DNA of 64,000 nucleotides from NCBI GenBank assembly GCA_003153555.1, contig PLZS01000087.1, positions 1 to 64,000 of the forward strand, in the 5' to 3' direction. The DNA comes from Candidatus Melainabacteria bacterium (GTDB taxonomy: Bacteria; Cyanobacteriota; Vampirovibrionia; Obscuribacterales; Obscuribacteraceae). The notes below the pieces were generated by a model that was not told the DNA's origin, ran no database searches, and saw only the letters and a list, made by a program, of their open reading frames with translations. Below, piece after piece: positions 20,288 through 30,054 of the stretch (positions within the stretch are counted from its first letter, which is position 1; the number at the start of each line of letters is the position of its first letter). Both the position numbers and the translations under genes were made by a program.

Positions 20288-23200
20288 GTGCCATTCGATT
20301 TCTTAAAACCAAAACCAAAGCAAAGTGTTACACGTTACCCCACTGATTTTCTCCTGGGAGACCTGCTGGTGAGAGCGGGGCTAGTTTCGCAGCAGCAGCT
20401 CGACGAGGCCGTCAAGCTCGCGGGCAGCAAGAATGTTCACGTTGGTCAGATGCTGATCAACTTCCGCTACATCAGCCCGAGAGATTTGCAAGCGGCTGTA
20501 GACGCTCAGTCCATGCTGAGAGACCGAACAATTGACCATAATCTTGCGGCTGGTTGTCTGAAGATTGCTTGCAAAACAGGTATGACTTTTGCTGAAGTGG
20601 TGCGCGATCAACACGCTGGCAGCAGCGAAGGTTTATCGAACAAGCTGGGAGAGCTTCTGTCTGAATCAGGGTTGGTGACAAAGGAGCAGCTTGCCAAGTC
20701 GATGCAGCGTAGTCAGGCGACAGGGCTGCCGCTTGGTCGAATACTGGTTTTGAATGGTGCTTTGAGTGACCCGATTTTGACTATGGCGCTCGAGATCCAG
20801 GTGCGGATTCGCGACGGCATGATGACCAGAGATGAGGCCCTGGAAGCTCTCAGTGCTGCAGGTGGAACTGAGGGAGCAGAACCAAAGTCAGAAGAAACGA
20901 TGAGGATGACTATCCTTCAGCCCCGTAAGAAGGGAATTCGGCTAGGCGAACTGATGGTGCTGGCCGGACTGCTCAACGAAACAGATGTGATGAATGCTCT
21001 TGAGCTGGGTTTGGTGAACAACCAGCAAATCGGACAAGTCTTGGTTGAACAGGGCTATGTTTCAGAAGAATTGCTGAATGCCGCCCTGGAACTGCAGAAG
21101 AGAGTCGATGAAGACAAACTGATGCCGCAGGATGCGGGCGAAGCGCTTGCAAAAATTAAGAGCACTGGGCAAGACGTTTCTCAAGTTCTAGAAAATATTG
21201 ACAAGCAAGTTGCGGAAGCTGAGACGAAACAGATAGTTTCCTTCGACAAGATGCTCATGCTTGCTCGTGTTGTAACGCAGGACGATATCGATAACGCTCT
21301 CGAAAAGTCGGCTAAGAATTCACAACTGCTTGCGAAAGTCTTGCACATGACTGGTTATATCGACGAGTTGACCATGCAGTGCGTTTTGCAGTGTTACACG
21401 ATGATGTCGAATGGATTCCTCACACAAGATGATGCGATCGTTACTCTGGACTATTGCCTTAACCGTGAGGAAAAGATCAGCTTCGCCGAGGCATTATCGC
21501 ACATCGGTTGGAACGCCACCTTGCCAATGCAAGTGCACGGTGCCACTTCTGTCGACATTTCTCAGGTTAAGCTGGGCTTGTTTGGAACTAAGGTAGACTC
21601 GGTGGAAACTGAGAGGAAGCCAGAGTTCAACGCATTTGCCATGCCGTCCAAGGCGGAGTTGGATGCTATTGCGGCTCCGTCCGTCTCGAAACCATTAACA
21701 GAAACAGAGCTCGAAGATGCAGTAGTTGCAGCCAGTGCGCTAGAACTTGGTGCAGAAGAACCGCGCGCTGAAGCTAGAGAAACGTCTTCGCCATTGTCGG
21801 CACCACCTGAGCCACCACCAATGTTGGCTTCACTTTTGGACGACATGCTGCAGCAGTTTGATGAGAGTTCAGCGGAAGACCAGGTTGCTGTCGATAATTT
21901 CGTTGCTGAAGAGTTTGTAGCAGAGGAGTTTGTTGCCGAAGAATTTGTCTTTGAAGAACCAGCCCGAGATGATGCAATCCAAATTGAACAGTCTGAAGAG
22001 CCTGAAGATATCGTTGCTGAGTCGCAAGATGAAGAACAGCCGAGCTTGCTTGACTCGTTGCTTGATGGTTTGAATGAAGCCGCTGATGATGACGTGTTAG
22101 AACTGGCGGTGATGACTGCCAAGGATAAAGATGCTGCATCTCTAATTCTAGAGCACGAGCCTGACGTCGTCGAAGAAGAATTGTCTAGTGCAGAAGCAGA
22201 GCCGGCTAGCCACGTAGAGCTGCGTAGTGCCGAGCCTAGTGCCGAAGAAAAGCCGGTGCACGTAGAGGAAGTGCCAAGTATGTTGGGCAATTTGCTCGAC
22301 GAAATAAGCGACGAAATAGATTTGAAAGCCTCCCTTGAAGAGGCTGCAGCATCCAAAGAGCGAACTTCTGAGCCGATGCCTCTCGAAAGCCTGTCGCTAA
22401 ATAGTGAAACAGCCAGGGATCTGGAACGTAAGCGTGAATTGGACGAAGCGGCCCACAGCCATCATGGAGATTTTGAAAGTAAGGGCTCTCTAGGTCCGAT
22501 GCTACTTAAAGATGATTACGAACCGTTCAATAGCGAACTTGCCAGTGAAGTAGCAGAAGCCAAGTTAACGCCCGAGCCCATAGCCGAATTCACAGAAGAG
22601 TACAAGGAAGAGCCCAAAGAAGAGCTGACGGAAGAGTCTGTTGCTGATTCCACGGCGTCATACGACAATCTGCCGGCATTTTTCAAAGTTCTAATAGACC
22701 AAGAAGAGAAAGTAAAGACATCCGAACCGGTTCAGGCGTCCAACGAAGTTGAAGTTTCGGCGGCGGAAACAGAAGAAGTGTCAGCATCGGTTCCGGCTGT
22801 GGATGAGGTGCGAAGCGCATTAAGTAATGTTTTGGGTGGTGATGAGACTGAAGCTGCGGAGGTGGTGCCAGAGCCTGTTGCAAAACAAGAATATCCCGCC
22901 AACGAGAATAAATTGGTGTCACTATCGGAACTGCGGGGTCTCTTTTCATCCGAAAGGGGCACCAATGGTGGTGGCAAGGGCGCGGTTAAGCCAACGCCCG
23001 CCCCCTTAGAGCCGGCTCCTTTACTTGAGAAATTGTTGTCACGTGAAAGCGATCTGGATGCAGGCAAAGAGTCCGCGGCTTCAGCCGCCGTTGAAGAAGT
23101 AGCTGATGCGACAGCGCCGGAAGAATCTTTGTCCGAAGTTGCTTCGTCCGAAGTAGCAGTCTCGGATCTGACGACTGACGCAGCAGCGGCCGCAGATCTG

Positions 23201-25888
23201 ACAACTGACACAGTGACACAAACGCATGAAGTCGAAGTTCCCGAGAATCAATTGGATCTGGCCGCCTCGATGGCACCGCCTGTAATGCCTGAAGATGACC
23301 GCTCTTCGCAGGGAAAAGAAGTCAAACCAGCTCGTGAATCTAAGAATTACCTTGAGAAGCAGTTCGACTTACGGGCTGTGATGGAAGAGTTTGAAGCTGC
23401 TTCGACTCTTTTCGACAGTCACGAAAAGCTGACGGATGTTCCTGACAATAGTGATGACTACGAGAGAGATGATGATGTCATTGAATCGCCTGTTTCGGCA
23501 GCGACTGAACATAGACAAGTCGACAATTTGGATGAAACGGATTCAATGAAGCAACTTCTGCAAGGAGCTGCTGCTGCAAAAGCTAAGATTGAAAATGAAC
23601 CACTTTCCATGGCTGCGCCCGATTCAGTTGTGATCAGTGGTTCAGAGGAAGGGCGCGATGCCTTACCGGAAGTGAGTGCTTCTTCTGACGATTCGAACGA
23701 CGCTTATTCATCCGTCTTGAAGGACATAATTGGAACGGAACGAGAAGCCAAAGAGCTGCCGTTAGAGATCAGTGAAATTGACGATCTCTTTAATGCAGAT
23801 ACTGAAAAGAAAGCCGCCGAAGCGCTGCATGTTGTGGAGTTCGAAACGCCTAAGCTCGTTAGTGCACAGGAGTTATTGAGCCAACTTGAAGAAAGTATTG
23901 CCTCGATCCCGCCTGAAATTCAAAAAGTTGAGCCTCGAAGCGAGGCTGAGTCAATCGCGCTTAGGCTGATTGAGGAACTCGCTGAGAGCGTCAAAGCTGA
24001 GGAAATAGCCAGCACAACTGAGCCTGCGGTTGCTGAAGTTCCGCCGTCAGAAAAGTCAGAACGAGATCCTTTAGATGCAATTGAGCCATATTCTTTTGCA
24101 AGAACTGAAAGTGCCGCCACTGAAAAAGCTGAACCAAAGACAGAATCGGTGAATGCCGCACCAGAACCTGCCATTATTTCTGTTTCAGACGAAGAGCATG
24201 AGGATGTTGATTCCCTCTTCTCGCGAGCTAAACCGGCTTATCAACCTGAGCCCGAGGCTAAACCAGCATTGGCTGCGGTCGCGGAAACAGCACCAATTGA
24301 AGAATCAAAGACTGTTCCTTCAGTAGAACCGATTGCGGCTTCGACATCTCAATCTCCGTTCCAGTCCATGATATTATCAACGGTTGGTAAGTCAGCAACG
24401 GAGTCACCAATGTCTACCTCGGGTTCGTCGTCTGCAGCTGGCTCCACAGCCGCTGTTCCAGCCGTTGTAGTACCGATTTCTGAGCCAGTCGCCGAGTCTA
24501 TTGTGACACCGCCTGTAGTTGAGGCAACGCTCGCAGAAACATCACAAGATATATACAAAGCGCCGGTAGTTGAGGCGCCATCGGCTATACCACTGGTAGT
24601 TGAAGCGCCAATCGCAACACCTGTGGCGAAAACATCAGATCTCGAAGCACCAAGCGTTGAAATATCAGAGGCTAAGCCTCCGGTTGTTGAGACACAACTG
24701 GCTGAAGTGCACGATACACCAGTAGTTGCTTCGGCACCAATATCTGACACGCCGGTAGCTGATTCGCCAGTTGTCGAGACACAAATAGCCAAACAGCCAG
24801 TTGTTGAAGCGTCAGTTGTAAAAGAACCTGAACCGATTGTAGCTCCTGCTCTCGAAGCACTTAAACCGCAGGCACCAGAACCTGCCCCGCTGACACTGCC
24901 GGTGTTGAAGCCCGCAACTCCTCAAGAGTCTGTTCCGCTCCAAGCAGCTGCCGAAATTGTTGCACCACTGGCGGTGCCTCCAGTTATCGCTCCGGCGATG
25001 CCTGCAGCTGTAGCTCCGGCGATGCCTGCAGCTGTAGCTCCGGCGATGCCTGTAGCTGCAGTTGATCTTCCGTCAAGCACGGCTGGAAAAGCGGCGATCG
25101 AGGTGGTGGCACCGCAATCTGTGAGCACGCCAGCACCGGTTAAAGCTGCGGCCGCGCCTTCGTTCTGGGCTGAAGCTTTATCCAAAGCTAATGTTGTAGA
25201 GGAGGCAGCTCCGCCAGTGGAGCCAGCGCCTAATCCTGCTGTTCTTCAGTCAGTAATTATCGCTCAGCTCGAAGCGCAAGTCTTACAAGCTGAAGGTGCC
25301 GCCGTTAGCGAAGGTGAAAAGGGTGTCGTGGTCGGCGCCAAAAATGATCTAAAGAGCGCACTAGGTGAAGCACTTGCTCGACTTGCGGAAAGCTATTACG
25401 AGCAAGGCGATTACACCCAAGCTCAAGGCTTATATGAGCGAATCTTACTTCTTAAGCAGAACCAACTCGGTTCCAAGCATGAAGCACTAGGAGCCGATTT
25501 GACGAACTTGGCTGGCGTCTTGTGTGTGCAAGGTAAGTTTGCAGAAGCGGAACCTTATGTAAAACGAATCGCAACCATAATCGAAGCCTCGGAGCCCGTG
25601 GACACATTGAGATTAGCTGGCTGTTTGAATACATTGGCCAGTGTTCTCTTCCAGCAAGGAAAGTTCCCTGAGTGCGAGCCGCTGTTAGAAAAGTCTCTCA
25701 AGTTGCGGCAAGAGAAGTTGGGTCCTGATCATGCTGATATTGCTGATACTTTGCGCGACTACGCTAAGTTGCTGCGCAAGTTGGGACGCAATGCTGATGC
25801 TGAATTGATGTACGCTCAAGCGAAGGCCATATTGGCAAAACGTCCTCGCCAAAATGCTCCCGCTGCTGCGCCAGCACCAACTCCGTAG
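20288..25888 (+). CDS. 1866-aa protein: four MshEN-like repeats, acidic linker, C-terminal TPRs
   Basis: The N-terminal 400 residues contain four copies of a GspE/MshE N-terminal-like unit: LGDLLVRAGLVSQQQLDEAV, LGELLSESGLVTKEQLAKSM, LGELMVLAGLLNETDVMNAL, and a weaker MLMLARVVTQDDIDNAL. Several are followed by a G-x-x-L-x-x-x-G-(Y/A)-(V/I/L)-x-x helix. In type II secretion/type IV pilus ATPases this unit binds c-di-GMP or a platform protein. No ATPase domain follows. Residues about 430-1680 are an extremely Glu/Ala/Ser/Pro/Val-rich linker with short tandem repeats. Residues about 1690-1850 are kinesin-light-chain-like TPRs (LAESYYEQGDYTQAQGLYER, LASVLFQQGKFPECEPLLEK, YAKLLRKLGRNADAELMYAQ). 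GTG start with AAAGGAAAG upstream. No signal peptide. Probably a cytosolic scaffold or signalling protein. Confidence 0.85.
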   Translation: MPFDFLKPKPKQSVTRYPTDFLLGDLLVRAGLVSQQQLDEAVKLAGSKNVHVGQMLINFRYISPRDLQAAVDAQSMLRDRTIDHNLAAGCLKIACKTGMTFAEVVRDQHAGSSEGLSNKLGELLSESGLVTKEQLAKSMQRSQATGLPLGRILVLNGALSDPILTMALEIQVRIRDGMMTRDEALEALSAAGGTEGAEPKSEETMRMTILQPRKKGIRLGELMVLAGLLNETDVMNALELGLVNNQQIGQVLVEQGYVSEELLNAALELQKRVDEDKLMPQDAGEALAKIKSTGQDVSQVLENIDKQVAEAETKQIVSFDKMLMLARVVTQDDIDNALEKSAKNSQLLAKVLHMTGYIDELTMQCVLQCYTMMSNGFLTQDDAIVTLDYCLNREEKISFAEALSHIGWNATLPMQVHGATSVDISQVKLGLFGTKVDSVETERKPEFNAFAMPSKAELDAIAAPSVSKPLTETELEDAVVAASALELGAEEPRAEARETSSPLSAPPEPPPMLASLLDDMLQQFDESSAEDQVAVDNFVAEEFVAEEFVAEEFVFEEPARDDAIQIEQSEEPEDIVAESQDEEQPSLLDSLLDGLNEAADDDVLELAVMTAKDKDAASLILEHEPDVVEEELSSAEAEPASHVELRSAEPSAEEKPVHVEEVPSMLGNLLDEISDEIDLKASLEEAAASKERTSEPMPLESLSLNSETARDLERKRELDEAAHSHHGDFESKGSLGPMLLKDDYEPFNSELASEVAEAKLTPEPIAEFTEEYKEEPKEELTEESVADSTASYDNLPAFFKVLIDQEEKVKTSEPVQASNEVEVSAAETEEVSASVPAVDEVRSALSNVLGGDETEAAEVVPEPVAKQEYPANENKLVSLSELRGLFSSERGTNGGGKGAVKPTPAPLEPAPLLEKLLSRESDLDAGKESAASAAVEEVADATAPEESLSEVASSEVAVSDLTTDAAAAADLTTDTVTQTHEVEVPENQLDLAASMAPPVMPEDDRSSQGKEVKPARESKNYLEKQFDLRAVMEEFEAASTLFDSHEKLTDVPDNSDDYERDDDVIESPVSAATEHRQVDNLDETDSMKQLLQGAAAAKAKIENEPLSMAAPDSVVISGSEEGRDALPEVSASSDDSNDAYSSVLKDIIGTEREAKELPLEISEIDDLFNADTEKKAAEALHVVEFETPKLVSAQELLSQLEESIASIPPEIQKVEPRSEAESIALRLIEELAESVKAEEIASTTEPAVAEVPPSEKSERDPLDAIEPYSFARTESAATEKAEPKTESVNAAPEPAIISVSDEEHEDVDSLFSRAKPAYQPEPEAKPALAAVAETAPIEESKTVPSVEPIAASTSQSPFQSMILSTVGKSATESPMSTSGSSSAAGSTAAVPAVVVPISEPVAESIVTPPVVEATLAETSQDIYKAPVVEAPSAIPLVVEAPIATPVAKTSDLEAPSVEISEAKPPVVETQLAEVHDTPVVASAPISDTPVADSPVVETQIAKQPVVEASVVKEPEPIVAPALEALKPQAPEPAPLTLPVLKPATPQESVPLQAAAEIVAPLAVPPVIAPAMPAAVAPAMPAAVAPAMPVAAVDLPSSTAGKAAIEVVAPQSVSTPAPVKAAAAPSFWAEALSKANVVEEAAPPVEPAPNPAVLQSVIIAQLEAQVLQAEGAAVSEGEKGVVVGAKNDLKSALGEALARLAESYYEQGDYTQAQGLYERILLLKQNQLGSKHEALGADLTNLAGVLCVQGKFAEAEPYVKRIATIIEASEPVDTLRLAGCLNTLASVLFQQGKFPECEPLLEKSLKLRQEKLGPDHADIADTLRDYAKLLRKLGRNADAELMYAQAKAILAKRPRQNAPAAAPAPTP
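21908..21952 (+). repeat. 15-bp tandem repeats (EEFVA) in the 1866-aa gene
   Basis: Three consecutive 15-bp units code for EEFVA, EEFVA and EEFVF. They differ at synonymous positions, so the repeat is not brand-new. Confidence 0.75.
24989..25060 (+). repeat. 24-bp tandem repeats (APAMPAAV) in the 1866-aa gene
   Basis: Three units of GCTCCGGCGATGCCTG followed by CAGCTGTA; the first two are identical and the third differs by two substitutions. The near-identity suggests recent slippage and possible length variation among strains. Confidence 0.85.
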
Positions 25889-25889
25889 G

Positions 25890-27119
25890 CTATCCGCGTA
25901 TTGGCAGTACTATGCTGAACACGGTGCCGGAATCAACTTTGCTGTGCACTTCCATTTTGCCTTTATGGGCATCAACTATTGCTTTCACGATGGATAAACC
26001 AAGCCCGACTCCTCCGGCGGATCTGGAACGAGATTTGTCCACGCGGTAAAAGCGGTCGAAGATGAGAGGCAGGCTTTCCGGCGGAATACCAATTCCTGTA
26101 TCAGCCACTTTCAACTTTGCAAATCGTGGTGTGGTTTCGATTGAAATTACAACCGAGCCGCCGCTTTCAGTATATCGAAGCGCATTTTGCAAAAGGTTTG
26201 TCACTAGTCGTTTTAGTGACTCCGGGTCGCCATAAATCGGGGCGCTCTGCAAGTTGGCGCTCTTGAGCTCAACGCCCTTTGCCTTAAAAAGTTCGTCGAA
26301 TTCTTCGAGTAAATTGCGCACCAGTTTGTCGAAATCCAAGGGAACTCTTTTTGTTTCCAGTTGGGGACTTTCCATTTTGGACAAGAGCATGAGATCTTGC
26401 ACCAACTTGCCCATGCGCTCCGTCGCTCGAGAAATGACAGCGAGTCTGCTTTCTGCCGCCTCGTTGGTTTGAACGTCAACTTCCATCGCTTCGGCATTGG
26501 CTTGGATGATTGTGATCGGCGTGCTCAATTCGTGACCGGCGTCGGTCATAAAGCGACGCAACACAAGTAAGCTCTCTTCCAGTGGCTGAGCTGCTTTGCT
26601 TGAAAACAAATATCCGGCGACACCAAGAGCAAACAAAAGAAATGGTGCCACGCAAGCCATTGTCATAGCGAATTGAACGGTTGTCTGATCGCGATGTCGC
26701 AAAGAGAGCTCAACTTGTAAGTAGCCGACAATTTTGCCCTCGTAAATTAAAGGTGTCGAGTGTACGAAAAACGCTTGATGGTTTACATGCACCTCGCCTT
26801 CTGTCCTGTAGAGCTCGGGTACACCTGCTGGTCCATGTTCCTCCACAACGTTTCCGCCAGGGCCAAATATTTGGATGGTCGGCAGCGATTTGAATGGGTG
26901 TTTTCGAAATGTCGTTGCCCATTCATGCAATGTTGGTGTGCCACTATTTAGTGCAATTGCCGGAACTATCTCCGACACAAGAGCATCGACTTCTTCTTTG
27001 ATCACCGCCGACAGTCCCGCGTGAAACAGCCCGATCGCGCAAAATGTCGACAGTGCGTAAACAAGAGTGGTGAGGCTTACAAACCAAAAGGTGAGACGCC
27101 AGCGCAAGCTGGGGAACAT
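25890..27119 (-). CDS. Sensor histidine kinase
   Basis: A 409-aa membrane kinase. TM1 spans about residues 10-35 and TM2 about 150-173, enclosing a periplasmic sensor of about 115 residues. The phospho-acceptor is H196 in TDAGHELSTPIT. The ATP-binding domain has the N box (LLQNALRYTESGG), G1 (VADTGIGIPPESLP), F box (IFDRFYRVDKS) and G2 (GGVGLGLSIVKAIVDAH). The start overlaps the response-regulator stop as TAATG, so both are translated together. It faces the end of the 1866-aa gene with only one base between. The signal sensed is unknown. Confidence 0.95.
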   Translation of the reverse strand: MFPSLRWRLTFWFVSLTTLVYALSTFCAIGLFHAGLSAVIKEEVDALVSEIVPAIALNSGTPTLHEWATTFRKHPFKSLPTIQIFGPGGNVVEEHGPAGVPELYRTEGEVHVNHQAFFVHSTPLIYEGKIVGYLQVELSLRHRDQTTVQFAMTMACVAPFLLFALGVAGYLFSSKAAQPLEESLLVLRRFMTDAGHELSTPITIIQANAEAMEVDVQTNEAAESRLAVISRATERMGKLVQDLMLLSKMESPQLETKRVPLDFDKLVRNLLEEFDELFKAKGVELKSANLQSAPIYGDPESLKRLVTNLLQNALRYTESGGSVVISIETTPRFAKLKVADTGIGIPPESLPLIFDRFYRVDKSRSRSAGGVGLGLSIVKAIVDAHKGKMEVHSKVDSGTVFSIVLPIRG

Positions 27120-27793
27120 TACGGTGACTCAATCTTATAGCCAACACCATGGACGGTGCGAATGAATGATTCCTTCCCCTCACCGCCGAGTTTTTTTCTG
27201 AGAATTTTGATGTAAGTTCGGATCGTGTCAGAGGAAGCAAGCGTATCTGATGCCCAGACTCTATCTAAAATTGCCTCAGCGCTAAAAACCTGATTGGGAT
27301 GGCGCATAAAAAATTCGAGCAAGCTAAATTCGCGGGGCACGAAATGAATCTCTTCTCCGTTCAATGTTACGGTCCGTGCGACAACATCGAGAACGAGCTG
27401 ACCGACTCGAAGTTCTCTGCTTGTTGCTTGGGTGTGACGACGCAACAACGCGCGTATACGTGCGGACAATTCCTTAAGATGGAATGGCTTTGTTAGATAA
27501 TCGTCAGCGCCAGCATCAAGCCCCGATTCTTTGTCTTCAACGCTATTTTTAGCGGTCAACATAAGGATTGGAGTGACGCCTCCATCTTCGCGAAACCGCT
27601 TACAAACCTCCATTCCGTTCACTCCTGGAATCATCAAGTCCAGAACGATGGCATCAAACTTGTAAACCTTCAGTCGTTCTAAAGCCTCTAGTCCATTATC
27701 GACTAGCTCAACAAGATACTGCTCGCGGCTCAGCCAGTCCCTGATTGGGATTGAGAGATCGTGTTCATCTTCTACTACTAATATTTTAGTCAT
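27119..27793 (-). CDS. OmpR/PhoB-family response regulator
   Basis: A 224-aa regulator. The receiver has acidic E8/D9, phospho-acceptor D52 (AIVLDLMIPGVNG), the conserved Thr/Ser strand (PILMLTAKNS) and the Lys of LTKPFHLKEL. The winged helix spans about residues 125-224 (VPREFSLLEFFMRHPNQVFS, SSDTIRTYIKILRKKLG, IRTVHGVGYKIE). Translationally coupled to the kinase that follows. Likely binds direct repeats as a dimer; its targets are not evident. Confidence 0.95.
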   Translation of the reverse strand: MTKILVVEDEHDLSIPIRDWLSREQYLVELVDNGLEALERLKVYKFDAIVLDLMIPGVNGMEVCKRFREDGGVTPILMLTAKNSVEDKESGLDAGADDYLTKPFHLKELSARIRALLRRHTQATSRELRVGQLVLDVVARTVTLNGEEIHFVPREFSLLEFFMRHPNQVFSAEAILDRVWASDTLASSDTIRTYIKILRKKLGGEGKESFIRTVHGVGYKIESP

Positions 27794-28040
27794 TTGTGAT
27801 CTTATTCCAGCCGGTCAACGCTTACCAATTTTACTCTCTAATGTGTGTATCTTTCATGAAGGTCGTCGCGCTCGACAACATTGTTTTATTCCTTGTTTTG
27901 TAAGTTTCAGTTTACGCAGGTTTTACAACAAAAGTAGTTTCGCCTCACGAAAGCTACACGATGCGAAGACTACTATGAAACTACACACCGACAAGTTCGG
28001 AAATTTACTGGGAATACCAAACACTGATGGAGAGCCAATC

Positions 28041-28226
28041 ATGAATAAATCACTAGTATCATTAATTGTACTTGGAGCCATTGCAATTTCAGCACCGGCA
28101 TTTGCGAAGTCTTCGCCAGCGGTTCCTGCAAAAGGCGCAAAGATCGTTACAAGCAAGACTACATCAAAGGTTGCAGCACCTCTAAAGCACAAGCATGCTA
28201 AGGCATCCATCAAAAGAACGAAATAA
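28041..28226 (+). CDS. Small exported Lys-rich protein
   Basis: A 61-aa precursor with a clear signal peptide (MNKSLVSLIVLGAIAISAPAFA) and a mature part of about 39 residues rich in Lys, Ala, Ser and Thr (AKIVTSKTTSKVAAPLKHKH). GGAGAG lies 8 nt before the ATG; longer in-frame starts up to 27843 lack a site and would hide the signal peptide. It is divergent from the two-component operon by about 250 bp. The very basic short product could be an envelope or polyanion-binding peptide, which is speculation. Confidence 0.65.
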   Translation: MNKSLVSLIVLGAIAISAPAFAKSSPAVPAKGAKIVTSKTTSKVAAPLKHKHAKASIKRTK

Positions 28227-28537
28227 CTTTTCGCTTAAAAGATTCGGAGGGCAGCGGTGCTAATTTGGTGCGGCTGCTCTCTTGGCGTCATGGCTAGTCA
28301 CTTTGAGTCGGTCTAATAACGGAATCGAAAATTTATTGTTGCACCAGATGTGACACCACTTAAGTTGCTTGTTGAATTGGGTTCAGATTTTTCTTTCTTG
28401 CATAACAACTTTCAGATCAAGTCTTGCGCTGTCAGTTTCGCGTAAGGTTCAGTCTCCTTGCGCCTTTCGACGAAGACTAATTTTAAGTGATTAGGGCCAT
28501 CTAACTCTGGATCGCTTGTGCTGTAAGGATGGTGTAA
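28227..28537. other. Intergenic region before aminotransferase operon
   Basis: 311 bp. It contains the hairpin at 28247-28281 after the small exported gene and presumably the promoter of the aminotransferase operon. No other feature is supported. Confidence 0.4.
28247..28281 (+). terminator. Hairpin after small exported gene
   Basis: GAGGGCAGC (28247-28255) pairs with GCTGCTCTC (28273-28281) over 9 bp with one G-U pair. Only a short T stretch follows, so termination strength is uncertain. Confidence 0.45.
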
Positions 28538-30052
28538 ATGTACCGGCGTATGCTCACCGAAGTAAAGTGTTCTTGTGCGGGGTTACAGTTAGACATGACG
28601 GGCGATTCGGCGGGAAAATCTAGCAACAGTTCCTCCTCTAAGGCGGCCACCCTCACTCCAGTAGACGAGGCGGTTGTCAGGAAGCAGGAGGATGAACTAC
28701 TCGCGTTGGAAGCCGAAGTCTGCTCCCACGGTGACACAGTTCATTATGCGAAGAGACCTCAATTTTTTGAAACTTGCGAAGGCAGTTATTTGTACGACGG
28801 CGCTGCAACACCATATCTCGACCTGCAGATGTGGTATTCGGCAGTAAATCTTGGTTACGCAAATCAACGTGTGAATGATGCGCTGAAAAATCAGATTGAC
28901 AAGTTGCCACAACTGGCATGTCAGTATCTCCACAAAGAAAAAGTCTATCTGTCAGATATCCTAGTAAAAGGGATTAAACGTGATTTTGGCGCTAAGGGTC
29001 GCGTTCATTTCAATGTCGGCGGCGCTCAAGCTGTTGAAGATGCTCTTAAGTTAGTGCGCAAAACTACCGGCAAGAGCCGCATGTTCGCTTTTGAAGGCGG
29101 TTATCACGGACGCACCTTGGCAGCATCCTCGATTACTTCTTCATATAGATATCGAGAAAGTTATGGCGAATTTGGCGATCGCGCTGAATTCATTCCCTTC
29201 CCTTATTGCTTCAGATGTCCGTATGGCAAGAAAATTGAGAATTGTGGGATGTATTGCGTGGAACAGTTTGAGCGTAAGTTTGAACACGAGTACACGGGTA
29301 CTTGGAATCCCAAGACTAAGAAAGCCGAGTTTGGCGCCTTTTTTGTAGAAGTAATCCAGGGCACCGGTGGCTATGTCATTCCTCCCAAAGGTTACTTTGA
29401 GAAGCTTGCCAAGATTTGTCGCGAGCACGGAATTCTTCTTGTTGACGACGAAATTCAAATGGGTTTTTTCCGCACCGGAAAGTTGTGGGCTGCTGAAAAC
29501 TTCAACATCACTCCAGACATTATGGTTTTCGGAAAGGCGCTCACCAACGGGTTGAACCCATTGTCAGGAATTTGGGCGAAGGAAGAGTACATCAGTCCTG
29601 ATAAATTCGGACCTGGTTCAACACACTCGACCTTTTCATCGAACAGCTTGGGAACGGCTTGCGGGCTCGAAGTTATGAAGATCTTCGAAGAAGGCAATTA
29701 CGAAGTCACTGTGAATGAAAAGGGCGCTTACTTTCTTAAATTGCTCAAAGATTTGCAGAGCAAGCATCCTGAAATCGGAGATGTCGATGGCATGGGCTTA
29801 GCGCTCAGAATGGAAATGTGCCAGGGAAGCGACAGTTATACTCCGAACCGCGAACTTGCCGACAAGATGTTCCAACGGGGACTCGAAGGTAACTTGAAGA
29901 TCAATGGAAAGAAAATGGGACTGGTACTGGATATCGGTGGCTACTACAAAAATGTGGTCACTCTGGCACCATCACTCGAGATCACTTATCCAGAAATGGA
30001 TTTGGCGCACGACCTGCTTGACCTACTTATTACTGAGTGTAAGAAAGGCTAA
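28538..30052 (+). CDS. Class III PLP-dependent aminotransferase
   Basis: A 504-aa fold-type I aminotransferase. It has the GGAQAVEDALKLVRK and FEGGYHGRTLAASSITSS cofactor-pocket region, the Asp of LVDDEIQMGFFRTGKLWA and the PLP-lysine K333 in VFGKALTNG. An insert with PYCFRCPYG and ENCGMYC (four Cys) lies in the middle, a feature also seen in archaeal GABA/omega-aminotransferase relatives. The first 25 residues are a Ser-rich extension. ATG at 28538 has AAGGA about 8 nt upstream. The stop is 2 nt before the MtnX-like phosphatase start, so the two probably act in one pathway. Donor and acceptor are unknown. Confidence 0.88.
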   Translation: MYRRMLTEVKCSCAGLQLDMTGDSAGKSSNSSSSKAATLTPVDEAVVRKQEDELLALEAEVCSHGDTVHYAKRPQFFETCEGSYLYDGAATPYLDLQMWYSAVNLGYANQRVNDALKNQIDKLPQLACQYLHKEKVYLSDILVKGIKRDFGAKGRVHFNVGGAQAVEDALKLVRKTTGKSRMFAFEGGYHGRTLAASSITSSYRYRESYGEFGDRAEFIPFPYCFRCPYGKKIENCGMYCVEQFERKFEHEYTGTWNPKTKKAEFGAFFVEVIQGTGGYVIPPKGYFEKLAKICREHGILLVDDEIQMGFFRTGKLWAAENFNITPDIMVFGKALTNGLNPLSGIWAKEEYISPDKFGPGSTHSTFSSNSLGTACGLEVMKIFEEGNYEVTVNEKGAYFLKLLKDLQSKHPEIGDVDGMGLALRMEMCQGSDSYTPNRELADKMFQRGLEGNLKINGKKMGLVLDIGGYYKNVVTLAPSLEITYPEMDLAHDLLDLLITECKKG

Positions 30053-30054
30053 TT

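Noticed and set aside
21562-22356. 264-aa Ser-rich open frame on the minus strand inside the 1866-aa gene
   Set aside because: It is the mirror of a Glu/Ala-rich coding sequence; antisense of GAA/GCA-type codons gives Ser/Thr-rich frames. No start site or domain.
21908-25060. Repeats in the 1866-aa gene as a mobile or CRISPR-like array
   Set aside because: All repeat lengths are multiples of three, in frame and translated; they are coding low-complexity repeats.
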